The notes beneath the pieces are model-generated. The model saw nothing but the letters and a program-made list of their open reading frames with translations, did no database searches and was not told where the DNA came from. This document shows positions 45,475-53,865 of a DNA stretch of 64,000 nt, piece by piece. Positions within the stretch are counted from its first letter, which is position 1. Every line of letters starts with the position of its first letter. Position numbers and translations under genes: made by a program. This stretch comes from Deltaproteobacteria bacterium (GTDB taxonomy: Bacteria > Desulfobacterota > Binatia > HRBIN30 > CADEER01): NCBI GenBank assembly GCA_029262455.1, contig JAJCZJ010000112.1:1-64000 (forward strand). The letters are read 5' to 3'.

Positions 45475-46503
45475 TCAGGCAGACGGTTCCAGCACTACTT
45501 TCACCGCGCCCGTCGTCTTATCGCTGGCTGTCTCGAAAGCGTTTTGAATCTCACTCAGGTCGAAACGGTGTGTGATCAGCTCACGGAGTCGAGCGCTATC
45601 AGAGTGCAGGATCGCGATGGATCGTTCAAAATCGCTCTCGCCTGCACGGCGATTGTAGACGATGGACCCCACGACTCTGACTTCCTTGATGAGGACGCCG
45701 ATCGCCGGGAACGGTGGATCTCCATCGAAGAGTCCCAGGAGTAACACCGTCCCGCCCGGCGCAACTGCATTCACCCCTTGCCGCAGGGTCGAGGCGGCGC
45801 CACCAACCGTCTCCGCGACGACATGGACGGCGTTCTTTGACGCCGCATCACGCAATGCGCGGCGCCCTTCCCTCTCGGTATCGAAGACCCGACACGCCCC
45901 CAAACGTCGGGCCAAAGCAGCCTGGTGGGGATGACGGGCCGTCGCCCACACTTCCCCCGCACCCAAATGCAGAGCCGCAACGATGGTCAGCAATCCTATC
46001 GATCCTGACCCCAGAACCAAAACGCGCTGATCGGGCTGGAGCGGCGCCAACCTGAGGGCGTGTACCGCCACAGCTAGCGGCTCGGTAAGCACTGCGTCAC
46101 TCAACGCCAGCCCGTCGGGGAGCTTGTACAACGCCCCCGCAGGAACCCGCACCAAGTCCGCCAGACCGCCATCCTCGTGGACCCCTAAGATATGCAAACG
46201 TGGGCAAACATTGTATTCGCCGCGACGGCATTCCGCGCAATTGAGGCAAGGTCGCAACGGCTCAACCGCAACCCGATCCCCTTCGCGCACCGCCGACGTG
46301 CGCGGAGCAGAGGCGACCTGACCCACCATCTCATGGCCCGGACACACCGACGGCGGAGGGGCGCCACCGCTGAACCAATGCAAATCGCTCCCGCAAATAC
46401 CGCACGCGAGCACCCGCACGACCGCGTCCTCAGGACCGGGAATGGGCTCCGGAACTTCGCGGAGCTCGATCAATCGAGCTCCGCTGCACAACGCCGCCCG
46501 CAA
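45475..46503 (-). CDS. Zinc-dependent alcohol/polyol dehydrogenase (MDR)
   Basis: 342 residues. Catalytic zinc ligands in ACGICGSDLHWF and PGHEMVGQV; structural zinc cysteines in CLNCAECRRGEYNVC; the Rossmann motif VLVLGSGSIGLLTIVAALHLG. Closest in style to sorbitol/threonine dehydrogenases using NAD(P). It lies 24 bp downstream of another MDR gene on the same strand. Substrate unknown. Confidence 0.9.
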   Translation of the reverse strand: MRAALCSGARLIELREVPEPIPGPEDAVVRVLACGICGSDLHWFSGGAPPPSVCPGHEMVGQVASAPRTSAVREGDRVAVEPLRPCLNCAECRRGEYNVCPRLHILGVHEDGGLADLVRVPAGALYKLPDGLALSDAVLTEPLAVAVHALRLAPLQPDQRVLVLGSGSIGLLTIVAALHLGAGEVWATARHPHQAALARRLGACRVFDTEREGRRALRDAASKNAVHVVAETVGGAASTLRQGVNAVAPGGTVLLLGLFDGDPPFPAIGVLIKEVRVVGSIVYNRRAGESDFERSIAILHSDSARLRELITHRFDLSEIQNAFETASDKTTGAVKVVLEPSA

Positions 46504-46527
46504 CTGCCTAGGCCAGAACGACTTCGA

Positions 46528-47688
46528 TCATACCGCTAGCGACTTGACCGATGCGGGCAAATCCTCGGCGACCTGCACGATTGGAATTCCGGTCTGGGTA
46601 TTGTGGTGCATCTCGCGCACGGCCCTCGGAAGTTCCGCAAACGTGTAGATCTCCTTGTGAACCGTTGGCTTGAACACTACCCCGTACAGTTCAGTGCAAG
46701 CGTTGCAGCCCACCACTGTGTCGTAGTGAGTGTGGTCCAGCGTCACCTGCTTCACAGACAACAAGGCCGAGTCGTAGCTAATCTTCTGGCCGAGCTGCCA
46801 TCCCGCGCTGACGTTGACCCCCTGCCGCGATAAGGCGGCCAAGCCGGCCGGAAACACCGCGCCGCGCAGCATGTCACACACGATGTGAATCCCCTCACCG
46901 TCGGTCAGCTTTTTGACCTCCTTGGAGAAGCCCTTGACGTCGCCGCTGCTGGCAAATCGATTGAACTTCTTTTGGTCAATCGGCTCAATCCCCTGCTCCT
47001 CAAGGTGCTCCCGCCGCTCAGCACTGCCAGAACAAAAGAAGGCGCGATGCCCTTCATGCCGCGCCAGCATCAGAAACAGCTCCGAGACGCCCCCACCAAA
47101 GCCCAGCACATTCAACCGCGCAAGATTCTCCCGATCGATCTTCAGGCGCAAGATCCCGAGGGCGCGGCGCCAGAGATGGTAGGCCGTCGGTGCCCGCAAC
47201 GGCAAGGCAGCGATCTCCCACAAGTTCAAGCCGCAATCAAGCGGCGCAGGGATCAGCTGCCAGTCCTCGACCACCGCTTCTTGGCCGTACCAACCGATCG
47301 ATTCCGGCTTGTCGTAGGCCCAGATTCGCTTCGGGTACCCGTAAATGTCCGGCTCACCATTGCAGTGAGTAATCACTACGTCTCCCGGCTTGAATCGGGT
47401 GACCTGGTCGCCAACCTTGACGACCTCACCAACAGCGCTGTTACCCGGGTAGATCTTGCCCCCCCGCAGCTCCGTGATGTTGACAGTGTCGGCCAGCACC
47501 GCGTGGTCGATGTTGTGCTCAACCGAGACCACGAGGACGCGGAAATGAACGTCCTTTGGTCCAAGCTCAGGTAGAACCAGCTCGTCGAGTTTGATCACAT
47601 TCGCTGCGTCGAATTTGTCTAGGTCGTTGTCGACCCTCGACCTCTCGGCCTGGATCGCTTCAGCTGTGATGGCGTATGATTGCGGCAT
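46528..47688 (-). CDS. MDR-family dehydrogenase/reductase (crotonyl-CoA reductase-like)
   Basis: 386 residues. GroES-like N-terminal domain (GNSAVGEVVKVGDQVTRFKPGDVVITH) and a Rossmann domain (LARLNVLGFGGGVSELFLMLARHEGH). The usual catalytic zinc cysteine-histidine set is not evident, which fits quinone/enoyl-CoA-reductase-type MDR proteins. GAGGAGGAGG precedes the ATG. Probably an NADPH-dependent reductase working with the downstream zinc dehydrogenase; substrate unknown. Confidence 0.8.
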   Translation of the reverse strand: MPQSYAITAEAIQAERSRVDNDLDKFDAANVIKLDELVLPELGPKDVHFRVLVVSVEHNIDHAVLADTVNITELRGGKIYPGNSAVGEVVKVGDQVTRFKPGDVVITHCNGEPDIYGYPKRIWAYDKPESIGWYGQEAVVEDWQLIPAPLDCGLNLWEIAALPLRAPTAYHLWRRALGILRLKIDRENLARLNVLGFGGGVSELFLMLARHEGHRAFFCSGSAERREHLEEQGIEPIDQKKFNRFASSGDVKGFSKEVKKLTDGEGIHIVCDMLRGAVFPAGLAALSRQGVNVSAGWQLGQKISYDSALLSVKQVTLDHTHYDTVVGCNACTELYGVVFKPTVHKEIYTFAELPRAVREMHHNTQTGIPIVQVAEDLPASVKSLAV

Positions 47689-47800
47689 GGAACCTCCTCC
47701 TCGGCAATCCCGGCAGGCTACCGAATCGCACCGACGTCTTCAAACCCGTCCCAACGGGCCCCACGTGCCGGCCGATCCTTCACAAGCTGAGCGGTGACCC

Positions 47801-48106
47801 GTGGCCTCAATTCTAGGTTTAACTGCCTTCTTCGCAGCGATCGTCGTGCTCGCACGAGCCTACCGAAACCGATCGCGCGATGGCAACAAAGAACTCGGCG
47901 CCACCCCCCGACGACCCATCGCAATCTCTAGCTTTCGTGACATCGATGACACGCTCGGAAACCAATCCTGCGCGTGCGGCGGTGACTTTCGCCTGCTGGG
48001 AGAAGGGCCGTCGGTCGACGCACCCGACGTTCGCTTCGCTCGCTTGGAGTGCTCACACTGCGACCGCGAACGAATCATCTATTTCGAAATCAGTGCTACG
48101 TCGTAA
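47801..48106 (+). CDS. Small membrane-anchored zinc-ribbon-like protein
   Basis: 101 residues from GTG 47801. An N-terminal hydrophobic segment (ILGLTAFFAAIVVLARAY), then SCACGGDFRLLGEGPS and RLECSHCDRERIIYFEI, giving a CxC...CxxC pattern of a rubredoxin-like or zinc-ribbon knuckle. Similar short proteins occur in related genomes from memory, but none has a known role. The GTG start is the main doubt. Confidence 0.6.
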   Translation: MASILGLTAFFAAIVVLARAYRNRSRDGNKELGATPRRPIAISSFRDIDDTLGNQSCACGGDFRLLGEGPSVDAPDVRFARLECSHCDRERIIYFEISATS

Positions 48107-48183
48107 AGCGACAACCAGCCATACCGATTGAGCCGACACGCTTTTGGGTTTACAATTGAGCCATCCAAAGGCGGTATCGAATC

Positions 48184-48981
48184 ATGCGCAACCTTCACCT
48201 TTCCAACCTGCTCTCCACTAGCGCCATCTCTTTGCTCGCCCTGGTTGGCTGTCAAGGTGAACCCTCCCCGCCTATGCCGCGTAAGATCGTAGATCTGTCA
48301 CCGGTAATCAGCCCCGACCTCATGGTTCGTCGGCTCGGAAGCCGGGCACTGGACTTTCTTGGTACCGACGGTAGGACGCGCACGTCCCCGCTCGTTCCGC
48401 CGATGGCCAACCAGGCTTTCGGACTCGACGAGATCCGGATTCTCTCGCACACCGGGGCCCACCTCGATGCCCCCTCTCGCCTTCTCCGTGGCGGAGAATC
48501 ACCCTCGCGGATCGGTCTCGACAAGGTGTTCGGAAAGGCACATGTCATCGATCTACGATGGCACAATCGCCAGTCGCCAATCGAAATCACGGATCTCGAG
48601 CTCAAGCCGCCGAAGGCGGGTGATATCGCGATCTTGCTGACCGGATACGAGGCTCCGAAACCAGAGCATTGGCCGCGCTTCGCGCCACTTTCAGAACAGG
48701 CCGCGCGATGGCTCGCCGCAAAGGGAATCAAAGCAATCGCAACTGATATGCCGATGCTCGCACGCCTCGACGACATCTCCGACCGGATGGAGAAGGGGCA
48801 TCCCCCCGAAGTCATCTGGGCCGAGTACTTACCCTTCTTTCAGAGTCAGATCCCCGTCATCGCCGGACTTTCACACCTCGAGGTCATCGCAAAGGAACCC
48901 CAAATCGTGTTCATCGGATTTCCCCTTGCCCTCGCAATCGGCAACGGAGCTCCGATGCGTGCGGCCGCGCTCGTGTACTAA
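48184..48981 (+). CDS. Cyclase-family (kynurenine formamidase-like) lipoprotein
   Basis: 265 residues. A lipoprotein signal peptide with lipobox (SLLALVGCQ). The cyclase/arylformamidase motif HTGAHLDAPSR (His-Gly-x-His-x-Asp) binds metal, and KAHVIDLR and AIATDMPMLARL follow as in the family. Known relatives hydrolyse N-formylkynurenine or isatin; being secreted and lipidated is unusual. Stands alone, divergent from nothing obvious. Confidence 0.82.
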   Translation: MRNLHLSNLLSTSAISLLALVGCQGEPSPPMPRKIVDLSPVISPDLMVRRLGSRALDFLGTDGRTRTSPLVPPMANQAFGLDEIRILSHTGAHLDAPSRLLRGGESPSRIGLDKVFGKAHVIDLRWHNRQSPIEITDLELKPPKAGDIAILLTGYEAPKPEHWPRFAPLSEQAARWLAAKGIKAIATDMPMLARLDDISDRMEKGHPPEVIWAEYLPFFQSQIPVIAGLSHLEVIAKEPQIVFIGFPLALAIGNGAPMRAAALVY

Positions 48982-49010
48982 CCTGCCAACCAATGGTCGC
49001 GACCGCCGCC

Positions 49011-50072
49011 TCACAGAGACGGTGGCGGCACAGTGTCGCTGCGCTCGGACGGATTGCGTTTCCTCGCATCATTCGTCCGTCCCTTAGCGCCGCGTGTAAT
49101 TTCCGTCGGGACACCGTTCTGGGCCTCGACCGCCTTCTGCAGTTTTCGAGCATCCACGAACGATGCCCAGCCACGCTTGCGCAGCAAGCGAACCGCTTCA
49201 CTGAACAACCCGGGAGTCAGGGTATAAATATCTCGGTGGACCTCGACGTAAATCCGCCCACCCCGGGCGCCGACCTTTACCGGCTGGTAGACGAACTCCC
49301 CGGCACTACCCACATTCACGGAGCCATATAAGCGCTCGATATCTTCCGGGTAGAGCCGTACACACCCGTGACTCACCTGCATTCCAACCCCGTAGGTCTT
49401 ATTGGTGCCGTGAATCCGGTACCCGGGCATCGTCAACTCGAGTCGATACTTCCCCAAAGGATTGCGCGGGTCACCGCCGGGGATCGATCGCTCGTCTAGC
49501 CCCTCCTCCTGAATTCTTTCTTGCCGAATCGATTCCGGGATCACCCAAGTCGGATCCTTGGTCTTGCCTTGAATCTTAAAAGCCCCATTCGGGGTCCGCC
49601 ACTCGTCGCGACCGAGTCCTACCGGGTAGGTGGTCACCTGGCCCTCGGCGTGTCCGCTCCCCTCGCGGAAGTGATACAGGCGCATCTCCGGGATATTGAC
49701 CACGACTCCCGCACGATCGACCGATGGCAACAGCCACTCTGTCGGCAACAACACTGACCGTTGCTCCTCCGGCAACCACGGATCCGCGCCAGGGTTGGCT
49801 TCTTCGATCTCGTTGTACCCGAGACCATAGAACCTCGCCAAGTCTAGAAACGTATCGCCCCGTTGCGGCACATAGAACCGGCGATGCCCGATGACAGAAC
49901 TCTCGCGCCGAAAATCGTCGTTGCGAAGATATTGATAAACCAGCTTCGTTGCAGCCTTGCGAAGAAAATCTTCCTCCGAGTAACGCAACGATTCCGAAGC
50001 CGGGGGCTCGGGGGCGGCGATCGCCATACCGCCCACTACAACTCCAATCATCAGGCCAATCCACAACTTCAC
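49011..50072 (-). CDS. L,D-transpeptidase (YkuD) with N-terminal LysM-like segment
   Basis: 353 residues. A signal peptide or anchor, a LysM-like unit (FYVPQRGDTFLDLARFYGLG, EEANPGADPWLP), then the YkuD domain with active site YGVGMQVSHGCVRLYPEDIE (His, Gly, Cys, Arg). It makes 3-3 peptidoglycan cross-links or attaches proteins in the periplasm. GTG 50072 starts a proper signal peptide; a GTG at 50165 would overlap the folP stop by four bases and give 31 extra residues; ATG 50051 also fits. Confidence 0.92.
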   Translation of the reverse strand: MKLWIGLMIGVVVGGMAIAAPEPPASESLRYSEEDFLRKAATKLVYQYLRNDDFRRESSVIGHRRFYVPQRGDTFLDLARFYGLGYNEIEEANPGADPWLPEEQRSVLLPTEWLLPSVDRAGVVVNIPEMRLYHFREGSGHAEGQVTTYPVGLGRDEWRTPNGAFKIQGKTKDPTWVIPESIRQERIQEEGLDERSIPGGDPRNPLGKYRLELTMPGYRIHGTNKTYGVGMQVSHGCVRLYPEDIERLYGSVNVGSAGEFVYQPVKVGARGGRIYVEVHRDIYTLTPGLFSEAVRLLRKRGWASFVDARKLQKAVEAQNGVPTEITRGAKGRTNDARKRNPSERSDTVPPPSL

Positions 50073-50161
50073 AGAACAAATCAAAGCATACCCTCGACAA
50101 TCCTCCAAGCTCGATTGGACTCGGGTAGACCGGTCGACGCTTTGCCCCGCCCTGAGCAATC

Positions 50162-51043
50162 TCACTCGTCGCGGTCGGCTGTGCGCAATCCGCTGTGTCC
50201 CATCACACCGGCGGTCACGCGGACCGCATCCACTGTCGCAGCCACGTCATGCGTTCGAATCACGGAGGCGCCGTTCCATACCGCCACCGCAGCGGCGGCC
50301 AACGAACCTGCCAAGCGATCCGCAGGGGACTTTCGGCCACTCAAGTCACCAATAAATGACTTGCGTGATACTCCCACGAGAATCGGTAAACCGAGGACGA
50401 GAAATTGAGATAGATGGCGCAGTGACGCGCAGGCAAACTCCGTTGGCGGTACGGAACTGTTCCTGTAGAACCCAATCCCCGGGTCGAGTACGATCTTCGT
50501 GCGGTCCACACCTGCCGCCTGCGCGCGCGCGAGCGCCGACCTCAGATCCTTGGTGACCTCCTGCACCGGAGTACCCGCATCCAGCACTTCCACATCCGCC
50601 GGCGGCGACGCCATCAACACGACTCCATCACTGCGCGCAGCCACGACGCCCATCCCGGGGCTTCGCAGCCCGCGAACATCGTTGACCAACCTAGCCCCAG
50701 CATCCAACGCAGCCGCCGCCACCTCGGTGCGCGTGGTGTCTGCAGAGATCGGGACATCGACTTCCGCGGCGACCGCCCGTACCGCCGCCACCATGCGGTC
50801 GGACTCCTCCTGCTCAGAGATGGCCGTATCGAGATACGGTGCCGTCGACATCGCGCCAAGATCAATGAAATCTGCACCGTCGCGAACGCAGCGAGCTGCT
50901 GCTGCCCGGATCGAGCCTGTGTCCTTCACGGAATCGCCGTAGAACGATTCCGGACTGACATTGATCGCCGCCATGATTCGCACCGGCGCGCCTCCACCAA
51001 CATCAACTCCCGCCAAACGGGCCCGCGCAATTGACGACGCCAT
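50162..51043 (-). CDS. folP: Dihydropteroate synthase, possibly of the tetrahydromethanopterin (archaeal-like) type
   Basis: 293 residues, TIM-barrel pterin-binding enzyme condensing a pterin pyrophosphate with an aminobenzoate derivative. The first motif is MAAINVSPESFYGDSV rather than the usual NVTPDSFSDGG; the second is IDLGAMSTAPY rather than D-I-GGESTRPGA. Then ISADTTRTEVAAAALDAG, VNDVRG, IVLDPGIGF and VGVSRKSFIGDL follow. SPESFY and AMSTAPY recall archaeal/methanopterin-pathway synthases. Start at ATG 51043, since the first codon of the longer frame is TTG. Upstream of the L,D-transpeptidase on the same strand. Confidence 0.85.
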   Translation of the reverse strand: MASSIARARLAGVDVGGGAPVRIMAAINVSPESFYGDSVKDTGSIRAAAARCVRDGADFIDLGAMSTAPYLDTAISEQEESDRMVAAVRAVAAEVDVPISADTTRTEVAAAALDAGARLVNDVRGLRSPGMGVVAARSDGVVLMASPPADVEVLDAGTPVQEVTKDLRSALARAQAAGVDRTKIVLDPGIGFYRNSSVPPTEFACASLRHLSQFLVLGLPILVGVSRKSFIGDLSGRKSPADRLAGSLAAAAVAVWNGASVIRTHDVAATVDAVRVTAGVMGHSGLRTADRDE

Positions 51044-51074
51044 TGGTCGACCCAAATCGACCGTGCGCTAGTTG

Positions 51075-51788
51075 TCAAACGGCGCCTACGATTCGGGCAC
51101 CTGATCGACGGCTACGGAGTGGCACGGGCTCCACAGAGCGTCTCGGAATCAGTACGCGTACGGTCAGACCGTCTTCGAAGCCTTCGAAAACCAACCGCCC
51201 ACCGTGAAGGGCGACGACACGCTGCAGAATCTCCAACTCCGGATCAGATGGATCCACGACTGCTGCCTGCGCTGGGCCGCGATCGGGTAAACTGATCTCG
51301 AGCACTCCGAAGACATCCTCCGCTGAGACTCGCAGTCGCAGTAAGTTGTCGGACCCTGCGTCAATGACGATCTTTCGCAAGGCCGCCCGCACCGCCATTC
51401 CCAGAAGGTCTCGATCGGCATGGACGAGTACTTCGCCGTCGCTCAGGTATCTCGTTTCGGCGGCTCGCGAGCCGACGTCGCGAGCGACCATACAGGCCTG
51501 GCGCACAAGCTCGCTTAGATCGACCGAACCCGGTCGAACCTCAATCTGTCCGGCACGCAGATCGTTCAAAGCAGAGAACTCCTCGAGAAGCGCCAAAGCC
51601 CGGTGAGCGTTGGCCACTAGCCTCTGCGTGAAACGCGCTCGCTCGTCATGCCCCGCGTCTTCAAGGGTTTCAGCGAATGCAATGATCACCGACAACGGGC
51701 TTCGCAAGTCATGAACCAGTCGATCGAGGTCCAGCTCAGATGAAGCGAGCGTCTCAACCGTGTGTCCTGCAGTTTTTTCCGCGAGCAT
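51075..51788 (-). CDS. Small histidine-kinase-like protein with degenerate ATPase domain
   Basis: 237 residues. HisKA box with His in LDRLVHDLRSPLSVIIAFAETL, followed by a dimerisation helix (ARFTQRLVANAHRALALLEEFSAL). The following region has the order of a HATPase domain but the N box (LGMAVRAALRKIVIDAGSDN) and G1 (DRGPAQAA) are worn, so ATP binding is doubtful. No sensor domain. GGAGG 6 bases before ATG 51788 fixes the start. Could be an inactive kinase, a phosphotransfer scaffold, or a divergent enzyme. Confidence 0.75.
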   Translation of the reverse strand: MLAEKTAGHTVETLASSELDLDRLVHDLRSPLSVIIAFAETLEDAGHDERARFTQRLVANAHRALALLEEFSALNDLRAGQIEVRPGSVDLSELVRQACMVARDVGSRAAETRYLSDGEVLVHADRDLLGMAVRAALRKIVIDAGSDNLLRLRVSAEDVFGVLEISLPDRGPAQAAVVDPSDPELEILQRVVALHGGRLVFEGFEDGLTVRVLIPRRSVEPVPLRSRRSGARIVGAV

Positions 51789-51974
51789 TAACATCCTCCG
51801 CTCTCGGGCAGTATGGAGAGCAAACCACATGCCAAGGACAGATCTCGTCACCCAGAGAGCGCAGGGGATTCCAGCCATTCCTCGCGGTGGCGTTTGGCCA
51901 CCTCGCCGAGTGCCAAATTTTGCTCATGGAAGGTTTCTTTCAATCCGCAAGTCGATACGTTAGCTGTGGCCACA

Positions 51975-52904
51975 ATGAAGCGGGTACTCATCACCGGCAT
52001 TGCTGGCGCCCAAGGCATGCTCGTCGCACAGCACCTGCTGACCAGCTCTACGGGCAAGTTTGAAGTATTCGGTGTCGATCGGAAGCCCTGGCCGGGGCGG
52101 CCGCGCGAAATTCACATGACCGTCGCCGACGTTCGCCAACGAAAGTTCGACGACGTCATCCGACGCGCCAAACCGGATGCAATCATTCATCTCGCGTCCA
52201 TTCGTCACTTTCGGGCCAACGCCGCAACACGTCACCAGATCAACGTCGTCGGCACCAAGAAGCTGATCGAGTTCGCCCTTCAACACGGAGTCGGTCAGAT
52301 TATCATCAACTCCAGCTCCTACGTTTACGGCGCCCTACCAGAGAACCCGTACTACATGGACGAATCCTTCCCTCTCAGCGTCAGCCAAACCTACCCGGAC
52401 GTTCGCGATCTGGCAGAAATGGACATGGTAGCGACATCCTCCCTCTGGCGACATCCCGAGGTCGCCATCGCGGTGATGAGGCCGGTCAACGTACTCGGGC
52501 AGCGCGTGCGCAACGCCATCGGCAAGTACCTGCGCAGAGAACTCGTACCGACTGTCATCGGGTTCAATCCAATGATGCAGTTCGTGCACGAGAACGATTT
52601 CGCGCAGGCATTCGTGCTTGCCGTTCAAAACAAGCTGCGCGGCGCATTCAATATCGCAGGCCCCGGGGCGGTGCCTCTGCACGCGGCGATCGAAGCGATC
52701 GGCGGTACAGCGCTTCCTATCCCCGACATTCTCCTGCGCACCGTCGTACAGCGCTTTTTTCGCTGGGGGCTCTATCCGTTCCCACCCGGCGCGATCGATT
52801 TTGCTAAGTATCAGTGCACACTCGATGACTCGAGATTCAGAGAGGCCACCGGCTACGAGCCTCAACACTCGCTCGCTGAGACGTTCTCGGACGCAAGCGT
52901 GTAG
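51975..52904 (+). CDS. NAD-dependent epimerase/dehydratase (extended SDR)
   Basis: 309 residues. The Rossmann start VLITGIAGAQGMLVAQHLL, AIIHLASIRH, NSSSYVYGALPE and VMRPVNVLGQRV fit an extended SDR; the usual YxxxK catalytic Tyr-Lys is not clear (YPDVRDLAEMD), so function may be altered. It is 20 bp before a PlsC-like acyltransferase gene. I recall such a pair in other genomes and suspect a lipid or glycolipid modification pathway. Start at ATG 51975. Confidence 0.8.
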   Translation: MKRVLITGIAGAQGMLVAQHLLTSSTGKFEVFGVDRKPWPGRPREIHMTVADVRQRKFDDVIRRAKPDAIIHLASIRHFRANAATRHQINVVGTKKLIEFALQHGVGQIIINSSSYVYGALPENPYYMDESFPLSVSQTYPDVRDLAEMDMVATSSLWRHPEVAIAVMRPVNVLGQRVRNAIGKYLRRELVPTVIGFNPMMQFVHENDFAQAFVLAVQNKLRGAFNIAGPGAVPLHAAIEAIGGTALPIPDILLRTVVQRFFRWGLYPFPPGAIDFAKYQCTLDDSRFREATGYEPQHSLAETFSDASV

Positions 52905-52924
52905 TCAGACCGGAGTCCCTGCAA

Positions 52925-53845
52925 ATGGCACAGAAGCCCAGAGAACGCGCCGAAAAAAAGTGGAAGCCGCGCCGAACTCCACCAACGGAGCAGTCTTGGT
53001 TCGACCTAATTCGACCAACAGTACTGCGTGAGATCGAGGACGAGGTCGCGGAGCGGCTCGAGCGTATCCCGACATCACTCAACGAGTACGGATACGATCG
53101 ATGGGGACTGGATATCCGATCGGTGCAGTCAGCGCTCACGATGGCCGTGGCCCTCTACCGCTACTACTTCCGCGTTGAGGTCTTCGGCATTGACAATCTG
53201 CCGGACGGAAAGATGCTGCTCATCTCCAACCACGCCGGGCAGATCGCCATCGACGGTGCGATGATCGGTGTCGCAACGGTCATGGAAGCCGAACCACCGC
53301 GCATCATTCGCGGAATGGGAGAGTACTGGTTGCCAACGCTCCCGTTTGTCAGTGAGGCAATGGTTCGCACTGGCTCGGTGGTCGGCACCCCCAAGAACTG
53401 CAACGACCTCCTCGATGCTGGCGAGGCTGTGATTGCGTTTCCGGAGGGCGTCGGCGGCATGAACAAGCTGTTTGCCGAGCGCTACAAGCTGCAACACTTT
53501 GGCAACGGTTTCATGCGTCTCGCGCTCACCAACGATACTCCAATCATCCCCGTCGCGGTCGTCGGTTCGGAAGAGCAGGCACCTGGCCTGGCCAATCTGA
53601 AGCCGCTGGCCCGCCTCCTCGGCATGCCCGCGTTTCCAATCACACCGACCTTTCCGCTACTCGGGCCGCTCGGCATGTTGCCGCTCCCGGTAAAATATCG
53701 CATCTACTTCGGCACACCGATGAACTTCCGGGGAGATCCCGACGACGAAGACGCGATCATCCGCAAGAAGGTCGCACGCGTGAAGGACCGCATTCAAACC
53801 ATGCTGGCCGACGGCGTCGCCGAGCGCGAGTCGATCTTCTGGTAG
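52925..53845 (+). CDS. PlsC-like (lysophospholipid) acyltransferase
   Basis: 306 residues. The active-site box reads LISNHAGQIAIDG, with His and Asp six residues apart instead of the usual four (HX6D variant). Further motifs are FPEGVGGMNKLF (block III-like, EG) and IIPVAVVGSEEQAP. A membrane-associated protein acylating a lysophospholipid or related lipid. Follows the epimerase/dehydratase gene by 20 bp and is probably co-transcribed. Confidence 0.85.
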   Translation: MAQKPRERAEKKWKPRRTPPTEQSWFDLIRPTVLREIEDEVAERLERIPTSLNEYGYDRWGLDIRSVQSALTMAVALYRYYFRVEVFGIDNLPDGKMLLISNHAGQIAIDGAMIGVATVMEAEPPRIIRGMGEYWLPTLPFVSEAMVRTGSVVGTPKNCNDLLDAGEAVIAFPEGVGGMNKLFAERYKLQHFGNGFMRLALTNDTPIIPVAVVGSEEQAPGLANLKPLARLLGMPAFPITPTFPLLGPLGMLPLPVKYRIYFGTPMNFRGDPDDEDAIIRKKVARVKDRIQTMLADGVAERESIFW

Positions 53846-53865
53846 ATAGACCCGCGCGCAGCAGT

